DNA of 22,173 nt, taken from positions 1 to 22,173 of IMG/VR virus record IMGVR_UViG_3300027759_000464. One strand, written 5' to 3'. The position numbers were made by a program, and so were the translations under genes. Below, in pieces: positions 1-8,808 of the stretch (within the stretch, counting starts at the first letter, position 1; the number at the start of each line of letters is the position of its first letter). Origin of the DNA: a virus. The notes under the pieces are model-generated. The model saw only the letters and a list, made by a program, of their open reading frames with translations. It did not search any database and was not told the origin of the DNA.

Positions 1-556
1 CAGGTTGATTGTTATAATCATATATTGTACTTCTTAAACGAAGATCACCATTTAAATCAAGTTCTTGTGTCGGAAGTATTGTTCCTATTCCTACATAGTT
101 TGTAGAGTTATCATAAAAGAGACCTGATGCTCCTTTGAAATCATTATTATTATTGAATATAACCTGACCCTGAGTACCTGGAGAAAATACTGTAATAGTA
201 ACTCCTACTCCTGGATGTCCAAATGAATTTAAGTATCCTCTTGCACTAATAGCAGAACCAACAAAGTTGAGTTGAGTAATGCTACTGACTCCGCCAGATG
301 GTGTTAAAACATTTTCATCGTATATTGAGATAGTTCCAGGAATTAATCCACCACCAACAGGAACCCAATATCTCACTCCAGGATATCCAATAATAGATAC
401 TGATTGATATTGTGCCCCAACAGGAAGTGTGGGACCAGGAAGAACTGGATCACCAAGATTTGGTTCTGCCTGATTTATTGTAAGATATTGATACCTATCT
501 GAAGTTAATTCTGATTGTGATGTTCTTTTAATTTTACCACTTAAATATTTTGCCAT
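1..556 (-). CDS. fibre-like virion structural protein, 3' end outside the window
   Basis: The reading frame starts at ATG 556-554 (MAKYLSGKIKRTS) and stays open to the left edge, so only the first 185 residues are visible. After a polar N-terminus there is a Gly/Pro/Val-rich stretch typical of beta-structured phage fibre or baseplate decoration proteins. The last visible part carries a module (YVGIGTILPTQELDLNGD, then IYDYNN) that recurs in the proteins at 1236-4313 and 4353-4913. It lies 3 bases downstream of the neighbouring stop codon and is probably co-transcribed with the fibre genes before it. A virion role is inferred from the module and position; I do not recognise a specific T4 homologue. 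Confidence 0.7.
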   Translation of the reverse strand, partial: MAKYLSGKIKRTSQSELTSDRYQYLTINQAEPNLGDPVLPGPTLPVGAQYQSVSIIGYPGVRYWVPVGGGLIPGTISIYDENVLTPSGGVSSITQLNFVGSAISARGYLNSFGHPGVGVTITVFSPGTQGQVIFNNNNDFKGASGLFYDNSTNYVGIGTILPTQELDLNGDLRLRSTIYDYNNQP

Positions 557-559
557 CTC

Positions 560-1234
560 TTATACCGACACGTTGTTCTCAAGAATACTGCAAACAAATT
601 CCATTTGAAGTGGAGCAACTAATCCTCCACTTACATAAGTGTGTGCAATTCCCACCACAATACCAGAATTAGTCACAAATGTTTTTGATACACCAACACT
701 TCCAACAATAGAACTTACAGTAAATGATTGTTGTGGTGATGGGAAAATATTAGTTGTAACTCCAATATTTGAGGCACAAGTAAATGCAAGACCACTCATC
801 GTAACTTCATCACCAACATTAAAATTGTGAGCAGTGAGAGTTGTAACTGTTGTTATACCAGTAGTATTTGTATATTTACAGTCAGTAACAGTAACAATAC
901 CAGATTGAGTTCCACTAATTGCAATAGAATCTGCAATAAGTGCAGATCTTTCTAACACCAATCTACCATCAATAATGACTAATGAATCATTTGGTGGTAT
1001 TTCAGCACTTTTAATAATTCTGTTATTTCTTGTATTTCCAAAAGTTTTCGATGCCGTACTCTTTCTTCGATGAGTAAATGTAACTGTAGGATAGGTCGTT
1101 ACGCCAGCAACATTTGATACTTGAGCATAAAGAACAATTGCGGATACTCCAACAGGAGTTGTATATACAGTCTGTTCACCAGGTGCAACAGGAACTGCAA
1201 TTGTTAGAAACTTATTGAGAGGTGCGACTGCCAT
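560..1234 (-). CDS. putative virion structural protein (224 aa)
   Basis: A 224-residue protein, rich in Thr, Val, Ser and Ile, with no Cys cluster or catalytic motif that I can see. The N-terminal 90 residues alternate hydrophobic and polar positions (FLTIAVPVAPGEQTVYTTPV), as in a beta-sandwich. Around residues 120-150 there is a segment (TTLTAHNFNVGDEVTMSGL) that resembles short beta modules repeated in other cyanophage structural proteins. It starts one base after the 1236-4313 stop and is followed 3 bases on by the next gene, so it belongs to the same late fibre operon. A baseplate- or fibre-associated structural role is inferred from position and composition only. Confidence 0.65.
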   Translation of the reverse strand: MAVAPLNKFLTIAVPVAPGEQTVYTTPVGVSAIVLYAQVSNVAGVTTYPTVTFTHRRKSTASKTFGNTRNNRIIKSAEIPPNDSLVIIDGRLVLERSALIADSIAISGTQSGIVTVTDCKYTNTTGITTVTTLTAHNFNVGDEVTMSGLAFTCASNIGVTTNIFPSPQQSFTVSSIVGSVGVSKTFVTNSGIVVGIAHTYVSGGLVAPLQMEFVCSILENNVSV

Positions 1235-1235
1235 A

Positions 1236-4200
1236 TTATCTTAATGCGAGTATTAGTGGTGTAACTTCTGCCTGTATTGCCCTACTAAAGTCTCTTCCTG
1301 AAATCGTAGACGTTGTTTGATTAACTTGAATACCTTCACCAATATCAAAGTTTCCTTTTTGATCAGTGCTGGTAAATGGAATTTGTGCTCCATCTAGTTT
1401 AACAATTTCATTCGCCTTTATTGGAATTCCACCAAATTGGGGTGTTGCTATATTTATACTTGTACCTGCACCAATATATTCAAAGGAATGAGTACTAGTA
1501 AGAATACGACTAATTCTTCTTAATTCAACTTGATCATTTTCAAATAACTCATATGGAATAAACTCATTGAAAGTTGTTGTTGTAACTCCTGTTGGTGATG
1601 TGCGATTGTCAGTTGATTCCAAAACCGTAAAATATATAGGTTCCATATTTGCAAGATATTTATTTTTATCTTGAACAACACCATCAATCAAAACCCTAAT
1701 ATCTTGCGAGGAAAGATAATTTCTTCCACTATTAATTACATCTATTGAAACAATTTTATTAGTAGTATCATCTATATTTGCACTCGCTTCTGCAATAATT
1801 CCCTGAGGACCTTTTGGTTGGTATGTTCCATCAACATCCTGAATAATAATAGATGGTGGAGAAGATGCACTATATGCAGAACCACTATTATCCAATACAC
1901 TAATAGATCCCAATCTTCTCATTGGAGCAGTAATAATACCAACACCAACTGCATCTCCCGCATAATTGCTAAGATTAATCTTGAACCAAAGTGCTTGACC
2001 ATCATAAGGTCTTCTTGGAGTATTAGTGCCAACATAAAATACCGAAGTAAGACCAACTTTATCATTAAGTCTACCATCAGAATTTTGAGTGAGCGTATTT
2101 CTTATAACTTTACCTGTAAATTCTGTTGCTCCCAATCCAACTGCATATAATCCATAGTTACCAAACGATGAGTTAGAGTTTGTAAGATCACACTGCCCAC
2201 CAGTATCAACATAAATTGCCTTATCACAGTTAATTGTAAAGATAGAAACCAACTGAGCATATCCATTGTTTGTAATGGAAACACCAATACCTGCCTCATT
2301 ATACTGTGTAAATGAGTCGCAAACCATACATTTTAAATTGGCACCAATTTCCGTTGCAGTTGCATGGTCCCCATTAATCTTCATACCAATACTTAATGGC
2401 ATAAAGTTGGTACAGTTACGAATATATGGAGATCTCCATCTTCCACTTGGACCTTCTGTTGCAGGTCCAGGAGCTAGATATCCAGTCACTGCACCATAAG
2501 ATTTTCCTGCCAAAATATCGGTAGTTGTTGGTGGGAATGCAACTGCACCTCCACCAGGATTCGATTCTCCAGTATCACAGGCAAAGTTCATATTTTCAAT
2601 CAGACACCCTCTTCTGACATGAAAAACATCTTTACTTAAGTTTTTAGGAACAACTGTAACAAGTCTCAAATCTTGACCACTTATAGATACATCTGTTCTC
2701 AATCCAATTGGATTATTTTCATAATATACACCGGAACGAATTTTAATAGTATCTCCAGGTTCTGCAATTTCACATGCAGATGCAATTGTGAGTTTAGCAT
2801 CACCTTCAGTTTTTCCCCCATTATCATCATTACCATACTTGGAAACCCAAATTATATTTCTAGAATCTGCTCCTGCTGGGGCCCAAATAACTTTACCACC
2901 AGGATAAGTAATGTTTGGTGCAGAATTTGGACCTCCGCCAATAATTGTAGTTACAATACCAGCACAAACAGTAATTGCTGATACTACATTTGCACATCCA
3001 GTTAAACTTGTATTACTTCCGCTATCTTCTTGTAAGGTTAAATCTCTTACTTGACGAACACTACCCACACCACTTTGGTATGATATTGGCAATGTAACAT
3101 TATTAATTACATATCTTGCTAATTGTGCCGCAGTTGTAATTGCAACAATCGTGGCATCTTTGATTGAATAACCATTTATATCATTACCCGTAATATGAAT
3201 CAATGAAGGTCCATTATAATAAGATAAACCGGCACCAACGGATTGTGAGTTTCCTCCCTTAGTAATATCAAGAGTAATTGCCTTTAAAATTTTCTTAATA
3301 TCATTTCTACAAGTAGATACTCCACCAACACCTGGAACTACAAATGCAGGACTCTTATAACTTGTACTTGTGAGGAATCCGATTGCTTCTGCTGCAATGA
3401 AATCGAGATTCAAGCGAATCATATTGGCAGCATCAAAAAATCTACCGCTAATAATTTCGCCAGTTGTTCCAACTGGAACCTGTGTTAATACTGATCTTGG
3501 AGTTTGATAGAAATTAGTATCATATCCAACATTACGATTGCTGTCATAAAGTCCTTTTCTAAGTAGTACATCTTTTGCAAGATCAATGTCTTTAATTGGA
3601 GCATTAGTTCCAATACCAACCGAACCAATTCCTGTAGTTGTAATAACTGTTCCACCAACACCAACTTGAAGAGTTGAATTTAATGTTGTTGCAGCGCCAA
3701 CTAATAAAGTACTGTTTAGAGAAGCGGCACCAGTAACATTTAATTTATCTCCTAATGAAGTAATTCCAGTAACATTAAGTGTGTCATCAATTGCTGTAGA
3801 ACCATCTACATTTAAAGTAGATTTTAGTGTAGCAGCGCCATCTACGTTTAAGGTTGTGTCTAAATCAGTTGCACCTTTTACGTTTAATGTTGTTTGAAGT
3901 ACTGTAGCACCATCTACGTTTAAGGTTGTGTCTAAATCAGTTGCACCTTTTACGTTTAATGTTGTTTGAAGTACTGTAGCACCATCTACGTTTAATGTTG
4001 AATCAAAATCAACTGCTCCAGTAGCATGAAGAGTTCCAGTAATATCTAAAGTTGATGTTGGATTATTATTTTGAATTCCAACATTAGTCATTCTATAGAT
4101 AGGACTTGCTGACCCAGATCCACTATATCCCCAAAGATCTTGTGTACCTATATCAGCAATCCAATTTGGATTACTAGGATTAACAACGGGTATTAAAGTA

Positions 4201-4313
4201 TCTGTTCCAAGACCAAGACTATTTCTCTGAACAAAATTCAGAGCAGCAAATGCTTGTGCCAAATCATTTGTCGGAATGAATACACCTTGATCTTGGACAT
4301 AAAATCTTGCCAT
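1236..4313 (-). CDS. long tail-fibre-like structural protein with pectin-lyase-like beta-helix
   Basis: A 1025-residue modular fibre-type protein. Residues 1-80 form an N-terminal head (MARFYVQDQGVFIPTNDLAQ), probably the attachment part. Residues about 104-220 are back-to-back 12-residue repeats of the type TLNVDGATxLxT, expected to make an elongated beta shaft. A VGIGTNAP module follows at about 232. Residues about 487-760 look like a right-handed parallel beta-helix of pectin-lyase type: a V-S-x-x-G-x-D-x-N-x-G entry motif (residues 490-499), then GDTIKIRSGVYYE and CLIENMNF. The remaining 250 residues are beta-rich. ATG 4313 has an AGG 8 bases upstream and a TATAAATA late promoter at 4335-4342. 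A fibre role, possibly glycan binding or cleaving, is inferred; no catalytic residues can be assigned by eye. Confidence 0.75.
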   Translation of the reverse strand: MARFYVQDQGVFIPTNDLAQAFAALNFVQRNSLGLGTDTLIPVVNPSNPNWIADIGTQDLWGYSGSGSASPIYRMTNVGIQNNNPTSTLDITGTLHATGAVDFDSTLNVDGATVLQTTLNVKGATDLDTTLNVDGATVLQTTLNVKGATDLDTTLNVDGAATLKSTLNVDGSTAIDDTLNVTGITSLGDKLNVTGAASLNSTLLVGAATTLNSTLQVGVGGTVITTTGIGSVGIGTNAPIKDIDLAKDVLLRKGLYDSNRNVGYDTNFYQTPRSVLTQVPVGTTGEIISGRFFDAANMIRLNLDFIAAEAIGFLTSTSYKSPAFVVPGVGGVSTCRNDIKKILKAITLDITKGGNSQSVGAGLSYYNGPSLIHITGNDINGYSIKDATIVAITTAAQLARYVINNVTLPISYQSGVGSVRQVRDLTLQEDSGSNTSLTGCANVVSAITVCAGIVTTIIGGGPNSAPNITYPGGKVIWAPAGADSRNIIWVSKYGNDDNGGKTEGDAKLTIASACEIAEPGDTIKIRSGVYYENNPIGLRTDVSISGQDLRLVTVVPKNLSKDVFHVRRGCLIENMNFACDTGESNPGGGAVAFPPTTTDILAGKSYGAVTGYLAPGPATEGPSGRWRSPYIRNCTNFMPLSIGMKINGDHATATEIGANLKCMVCDSFTQYNEAGIGVSITNNGYAQLVSIFTINCDKAIYVDTGGQCDLTNSNSSFGNYGLYAVGLGATEFTGKVIRNTLTQNSDGRLNDKVGLTSVFYVGTNTPRRPYDGQALWFKINLSNYAGDAVGVGIITAPMRRLGSISVLDNSGSAYSASSPPSIIIQDVDGTYQPKGPQGIIAEASANIDDTTNKIVSIDVINSGRNYLSSQDIRVLIDGVVQDKNKYLANMEPIYFTVLESTDNRTSPTGVTTTTFNEFIPYELFENDQVELRRISRILTSTHSFEYIGAGTSINIATPQFGGIPIKANEIVKLDGAQIPFTSTDQKGNFDIGEGIQVNQTTSTISGRDFSRAIQAEVTPLILALR
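3839..3995 (-). repeat. perfect 72-bp tandem duplication in the fibre shaft coding region
   Basis: Two identical 72-bp units lie side by side at 3839-3910 and 3911-3982, and the first 13 bases of the unit recur at 3983-3995. Each unit is 24 codons, that is two of the 12-residue shaft repeats (residues about 111-134 and 135-158 of the fibre protein). The copies are identical at synonymous positions, whereas neighbouring 12-residue repeats have diverged. This points to a recent in-frame duplication. Confidence 0.95.
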
Positions 4314-4334
4314 TTTATTTGCCTATGTTAAAAA

Positions 4335-4342
4335 TATTTATA
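4335..4342 (-). promoter_or_regulatory. T4-type late promoter (TATAAATA) for the fibre gene
   Basis: The minus strand reads TATAAATA in the 39-base gap before the 1025-residue fibre gene, 21 bases from its ATG. This matches the T4 late promoter -10 octamer read by the gp55/gp33-modified polymerase. It is one of only a few intergenic gaps in this block. Confidence 0.7.
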
Positions 4343-4352
4343 GATCATATGA

Positions 4353-4913
4353 TTAAACAAAAAGAGGTACTCCCTCATCCAGAACAAAAATTCCGTCAGT
4401 ACTAATTCCAGGAATTATTGGACCAGATTCTGCAATTAATGGGATCCAACGAATTCCACCATCATCCCTAGCTAATTGATAACCATTTTTTCCCGGATCA
4501 TTTACAGAATCGTAAATATTTTCATCTATTTTTACACTTCCACCAACATCAAGTCTTTGTTCTGGTATTGTAGTTGCACCAATACCAATATTTCCACTAA
4601 ATATTGCATTTCCAACCACATCTAGAGATTGTATTGGTGCAGTACTACCTATTCCAACCTTGCCAGTTAAAAATGGAAGTCCATCAAGATCTGAAATTGC
4701 TCTTAATACTGTTCCACCAATTCCAACGTCTAATCTTTTTCTAACTGTTAAAATCCCTACAATTAAATTTCCATCAATAGTTACATCACCAACAATATTA
4801 TTATCAAATTTTGGAAAATCATAGTGAAGTGTTCCATAAACATAAACATCTTTGAAGAATTTGGCATCTTCATTAAAATATGCTTCTTGACCTGTAACGA
4901 AAATATCTGCCAT
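4353..4913 (-). CDS. short fibre-like virion structural protein (186 aa)
   Basis: A 186-residue beta-rich protein. The N-terminus (MADIFVTGQEAYFNEDAKFF) is followed by short repeats of the 'DVTIDGNLIVGILTV' kind (residues about 43-60). Two copies of the fibre module follow: VGIGSTAPIQSLDVVGNAIF (residues about 91-110) and IGATTIPEQRLDVGGSVKI, leading to NIYDSVNDPGKNGYQLA. The C-terminus is hydrophobic and Pro/Gly-rich. It lies one base downstream of the spike-like gene. The shared modules with the two neighbouring fibre proteins suggest it is a fibre or fibre-connector subunit. I do not recognise a named homologue. Confidence 0.7.
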   Translation of the reverse strand: MADIFVTGQEAYFNEDAKFFKDVYVYGTLHYDFPKFDNNIVGDVTIDGNLIVGILTVRKRLDVGIGGTVLRAISDLDGLPFLTGKVGIGSTAPIQSLDVVGNAIFSGNIGIGATTIPEQRLDVGGSVKIDENIYDSVNDPGKNGYQLARDDGGIRWIPLIAESGPIIPGISTDGIFVLDEGVPLFV

Positions 4914-4914
4914 T

Positions 4915-5481
4915 TTACAATCCTATAATTGAGGCTATACCACCACGGAATGTTTGTGTGATAATATCTGAACCAACATAAGTTCCGGCAAAAACAATTT
5001 CTCCAAAACTAGTTCCTTTTGGTGCAAGATTTCCATCCAATGCATCACAGTCTGCCTTATTTGATTTGATAAGAAGTCTTCCAGAACCAGATTCTAATAT
5101 AATATTTCTTCCCGCTTTAATATCAACATCTTCATCCGCATCAATCATAATGTTTTGTCCACGAATTCTTACTCTACCATTTTTTTCTGCTGTAATACAG
5201 ACATCACCATTTCTTCCACTAATTATAATATCTACACCATTTGATTGACTTTTCTGACCTGCAATCAATTCTATTGAATGGTCATTGTAAATTTTATAAG
5301 TTCCACCTTCACTTAATCCACTAATACAAACATCTTTACTATCTGTTACTGCATAAAGATTATAAACATCAGTACCATTCAATCCCATTGTGGGATTATT
5401 CATATCCAATCTAAATTTTGGACCAAAACTGGTTATACTTCTTCCCTGCCAGTTTTGTTTGTCTAAAGGTCTTTCTGCCAT
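4915..5481 (-). CDS. spike-like baseplate protein (188 aa)
   Basis: A 188-residue protein with a repetitive beta pattern at residues about 70-140: SIELIAGQKS, GVDIIISGRNGDVCITAEKNGRV, RIRGQNIMIDADEDVDIKAG and NIILESGSGRLLIKS. Strands of about 8 residues with I/V/L alternation and G/N/D turns are what the trimeric beta-helix of T4 gp5 and VgrG-type spikes look like (for example 'I.I.A..D..I.A..NI.I.S'). It sits directly downstream of the gp5-like gene (one base between stop and ATG), the position the spike domain would occupy at the gp5 C-terminus. I infer a separately encoded central spike or a spike-associated beta-helix. It could instead be a fibre-base protein. Confidence 0.65.
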   Translation of the reverse strand: MAERPLDKQNWQGRSITSFGPKFRLDMNNPTMGLNGTDVYNLYAVTDSKDVCISGLSEGGTYKIYNDHSIELIAGQKSQSNGVDIIISGRNGDVCITAEKNGRVRIRGQNIMIDADEDVDIKAGRNIILESGSGRLLIKSNKADCDALDGNLAPKGTSFGEIVFAGTYVGSDIITQTFRGGIASIIGL

Positions 5482-5482
5482 T

Positions 5483-7462
5483 TTATGTCACACAATCGAT
5501 TACTTGTTTTACTTCACCTTGGAATTCTGAAGGAGTAATATTACTTATATCAAGTATTGGTCTAAGTATAGCACCAGATCCTGTTTTAGAATTTACTGTG
5601 AGAATAGGTAAATCATTCACGGTAACAGTATTTATTTGAGTTCCAGTATTATTATTTGGAGTCACCTTAAAAATACTTCCATTAGATATCTGAACTGGAT
5701 AATTATTTCCAAAATTATCAGTTACAGTATCAGTTGAAGTATAATTTTCTCCAGCATTTTCAATCAATACATTAGATACAAAATAATTCTGAATTGTATC
5801 AATTGGATAATTTTCACCTTCGGATACAATATAGACAGAATCCACCTCTCCAGCATCATTAATTGTTGCTCTTGCTACAGCACCATATCCTTGATTACAA
5901 CTATCAACTACCTCAACAAATGGTGGGAATCTATATCCAGATCCACCATTGATTATTTTTGTGGAAATAATACTTCCTGTGGATCCAACTATTGCACCTA
6001 ATAACGGAATTGCCGCACATCCAACTCCACCTCCACCAAATATATTAATTGTTGGAGGACTGCATGTGGTAGGTGGTCCCGTATAGCAACCACCAATTTG
6101 ATTTGGAATATTATTTGCGGGACTAAAAATACCAGCAACTCCACTGGCAGTTGATATGGCATTAGAAATGTTTGCATTTTCTAAAATTTTTGCAAAATCG
6201 GGTGAAGGAACATTTGAAGGTCCAGATCCAATTATCCATTGATCAACAATACCATTTGCTTTTCCTTTACTTTGATTACAATCAAACAATCCAACAAGAC
6301 CTTTAATGGCATCAGAACTTGTTCTTAAGAAATTATCAACACTAAATGATGGGAAAAATTGAAGAATCCTCTCAACTCCACCGATTGCAGAACTTAATCC
6401 ATCCGTTATCTTTCCAATGATAACATTAACAAGTGTTCCGGTAAATTGATTTGCTGCACAACTTACAAAATTTTGAACATTATCAACTACAGAATTGAGA
6501 ATTTCTTTAATAACACTTCCCAATCCACTAATAATTGCTCCAGAAACACAAGGAATTGCTTCTTGCAATATTTTCACTGGAGGAACCATTACAGTTTGTG
6601 CTGCTACTCCAGCAGCATGTGCAATTGCAGGACTTTTTGTTGCAAGAAAAACTAAGTCATAAACTTTTTGATATAATAATTTTAATCCTTGATTTAATAA
6701 TGGTGCTAATTTTTTAAATAATTTATTCACCATATTACCAACCAATCCATTACAAATTGCCTGAATTTTATCAGTTACTCGATTAATCTCATTTTTAATA
6801 TTGGTAAAGATTGCAGGTGCTTTAAGTTTATTGATTAAATTACCAACTTCTGTTGAAATTTTATTAACTAGTGTATTACTTACTGTATTTGCAAGTTGAA
6901 TCTTATCACCGATTGCACTGAAGATGCAGATTTCATCATTTGCAATATTTTTTGCTTGTTCCGGTGATACATGTCTTGGAGATTTTTGAGAATTTGCATT
7001 CTGTTCGTTAGTCTGATCCGGTTTTACATCAGTTATGCCATTTGGTTTTACAACTTTAGTAGTATATCCAGTGAATGGTTGAAATGGTCCTGGAGTATTG
7101 GAAGTAAGAACTTGCGAAGTTCTTCCAAAACATCCCATGATTACAGGAGTCTGAGCATTATCAGTATCTAAGAAAAATCCAAAAACAACATCGCCAGGAG
7201 AAATCTTTACACTGGTAGAGTTATTTCCTGCACCTGTTCCTGAAGTTGTTGGAAGTAAACATTGTGCCCAAGGTAAATCTTCATCTGGAAGTTCGGTAAG
7301 ATCATAAGGATGATACCCCATAATACGAACTTTAAATCTATTTCCCCATCCTGCACCATTAATTTGCCCACCATGAGCACTTTCTTGAGGAATCTGTCCG
7401 ATCCACCAACGAAATCCGTCTCTTCCTAGAAAATTAGTCTTAAGTAAGGATTCTTGTATCAT
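5483..7462 (-). CDS. 5: gp5-like baseplate hub protein with OB-fold, no lysozyme domain
   Basis: A 659-residue hub protein. Residues about 18-115 match the N-terminal OB-fold of T4 gp5: RWWIGQIPQE, then GNRFKVRIMGYHPYD, LPWAQCLLPTTSG, GDVVFGFFLDTDNAQTPVIMGCFG, in the same order as in T4 (VRVRVVGLHP, LPWMSVIQP, GTRVYGHFLD, GIVLGTYGG). Residues about 180-400 are mostly amphipathic helix. Residues about 490-660 are Gly/Asn-rich and contain GGSGYRFPPFVEVVD, a segment type seen in cyanophage structural proteins. The T4 lysozyme domain (E-x8-D catalytic pair and GYxTIGIGH) is not present. It overlaps the gp27-like gene by ATGA, and gp5-gp27 form the T4 hub complex. Confidence is high for the OB domain and lower for the rest. 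Confidence 0.8.
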   Translation of the reverse strand: MIQESLLKTNFLGRDGFRWWIGQIPQESAHGGQINGAGWGNRFKVRIMGYHPYDLTELPDEDLPWAQCLLPTTSGTGAGNNSTSVKISPGDVVFGFFLDTDNAQTPVIMGCFGRTSQVLTSNTPGPFQPFTGYTTKVVKPNGITDVKPDQTNEQNANSQKSPRHVSPEQAKNIANDEICIFSAIGDKIQLANTVSNTLVNKISTEVGNLINKLKAPAIFTNIKNEINRVTDKIQAICNGLVGNMVNKLFKKLAPLLNQGLKLLYQKVYDLVFLATKSPAIAHAAGVAAQTVMVPPVKILQEAIPCVSGAIISGLGSVIKEILNSVVDNVQNFVSCAANQFTGTLVNVIIGKITDGLSSAIGGVERILQFFPSFSVDNFLRTSSDAIKGLVGLFDCNQSKGKANGIVDQWIIGSGPSNVPSPDFAKILENANISNAISTASGVAGIFSPANNIPNQIGGCYTGPPTTCSPPTINIFGGGGVGCAAIPLLGAIVGSTGSIISTKIINGGSGYRFPPFVEVVDSCNQGYGAVARATINDAGEVDSVYIVSEGENYPIDTIQNYFVSNVLIENAGENYTSTDTVTDNFGNNYPVQISNGSIFKVTPNNNTGTQINTVTVNDLPILTVNSKTGSGAILRPILDISNITPSEFQGEVKQVIDCVT

Positions 7463-8808
7463 TTATCGTTTGTCCCATGTGCTCCAAAGGTATCTCTAAT
7501 CAACTTCATTGAAGTATATGATGCATCAGTATCGAAATGATGACACAGTTCTTTTATCATATATAGACCACTTTGATCCTTGTCATATTCATCACCACTT
7601 CCTCTTGAGATTTTTGGAAATTTACATTCAATAATATCACCTGCTTTCAAATTTGTATTTGATGGTACAACTATACTTAATGTTTGAGTAAAAAGCATAT
7701 TGTATCTCATAATCGCCTGAGATTGATACCTAAATGGGTCAGAGTTTCCTTCTGTAGAAACACCCACTTCTATCGTACCAATATCCAATACCTGAGTTAA
7801 ATATCTAGTTGGTATGTGACCAAGATCAATATTTGAACTATTCGAAATTTTTGGCAATTCAAGTTTTTGTCCAAGATTTTTTACTCCACTTACATAGTCA
7901 TCAGTTGTAAATATTCCTTTTTGCGGATCAGTGAATTCAAATGTTAGTGGATTATAAAACATACGATAACTTGCATAAGAACCAAGTCTCAATTTTTCAA
8001 GTAGATTTTGATTTCTTTCTGTTTTATAGTTGAGAATATTAAAATCATTATCTCTTTCAATTCCAGATTGATTAACTTGTGTATAGGTATATGATGGAAT
8101 TTTGTCTGGTTTCTGTGAAATTAAACTATCAATAGATCTAAATTGAAATCCTTCTTTCGTTTGATAAAATACAAATCCTGCTGTAGCATCCCCAGAAATT
8201 TCTGCAGGAACACCTTTAGATGCTAACCATACCAAAATTGTAAATGGTTTTCTCAGATTGCCGATGAATCCATATTTGTTTTGTGTTTTATCAATTTTAC
8301 CAATCCTTTCAGTCTTTAGATAATTTTTAAGAATATCTTCCACCGATGCATCAATTGTCGAACTTGTTTTATATTTTTTTCCAACTCTTGAAGTTTCATT
8401 TGTAATTGCTTCTCTTGAAGTTAAATTCAAGAGAAAGGTTTCTCTTTGAGATTCTGTTACAATATCAGTGATACTTGAGACATATAAGTAATCTTTTTGA
8501 TTTGTTGCAAAATCTAATCCAGGATTTTTGTTGGAGTTTCCCGTAATTTTTAATGAAACTCTTTCACCACCACGAAGTGGAAGACCATTATAAATTGATT
8601 GCCTTTCTCCATCAGGATTTCCTTCCTTATCAGGCGCCTGAATAGAATCTCCAGTATTAACTATTCTAATCTTTGCAGTAATTGTTGGTGAAAAAATATC
8701 CTCATAATAATCAATAGATACCGCACCCTGTCTGATATCAGCGGTTCTTTTTTGATCATTTGATTCTATCGTCAATTCTTCATAAATTGACTTATTAATT
8801 GCTGCCAT
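7459..8808 (-). CDS. 27: gp27-like baseplate hub subunit
   Basis: A 449-residue protein with features of the gp27/gpD hub fold. The N-terminal beta domain (SIDYYEDIFSPTITAKIRIVN, residues about 31-52, then GERVSLKIT) resembles the tube-like domain that continues the tail tube. A middle domain has SREAITNETSRVGKKY and SVEDILKNYL. The C-terminus reads SIVVPSNTNLKAGDIIECKFP ... SGLYMIKELCHHFD ... SYTSMKLIRDTFG, the usual ending of hub proteins of this class. It overlaps the upstream gene by one base and the downstream gp5-like gene by four. T4 gp27 is 391 residues and also acts next to gp5. The family call rests on pattern and context, since identity to T4 gp27 is too low to judge by eye. Confidence 0.65.
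   Translation of the reverse strand: MAAINKSIYEELTIESNDQKRTADIRQGAVSIDYYEDIFSPTITAKIRIVNTGDSIQAPDKEGNPDGERQSIYNGLPLRGGERVSLKITGNSNKNPGLDFATNQKDYLYVSSITDIVTESQRETFLLNLTSREAITNETSRVGKKYKTSSTIDASVEDILKNYLKTERIGKIDKTQNKYGFIGNLRKPFTILVWLASKGVPAEISGDATAGFVFYQTKEGFQFRSIDSLISQKPDKIPSYTYTQVNQSGIERDNDFNILNYKTERNQNLLEKLRLGSYASYRMFYNPLTFEFTDPQKGIFTTDDYVSGVKNLGQKLELPKISNSSNIDLGHIPTRYLTQVLDIGTIEVGVSTEGNSDPFRYQSQAIMRYNMLFTQTLSIVVPSNTNLKAGDIIECKFPKISRGSGDEYDKDQSGLYMIKELCHHFDTDASYTSMKLIRDTFGAHGTNDK

Noticed and set aside
1451-1458. TATAAATA on the minus strand inside the fibre gene
   Set aside because: Exact octamer, but within a coding region 217 bases before the next start in AT-rich DNA; could be chance, so not listed as a promoter.
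3839-3995. Tandem repeats considered as a CRISPR-like array
   Set aside because: The units are contiguous without spacers, a multiple of three long, and encode the fibre shaft repeat in frame.
5629-5636. AATAAATA inside the gp5-like gene
   Set aside because: Inside coding sequence and about 150 bases from the next start; chance match is likely in this base composition.
5483-7462. Hidden lysozyme domain in the gp5-like protein
   Set aside because: I looked for the T4 lysozyme E...D pair and GYxTIGIGH-type motif and found neither; hydrolase motifs are instead in the 8808-10601 product.
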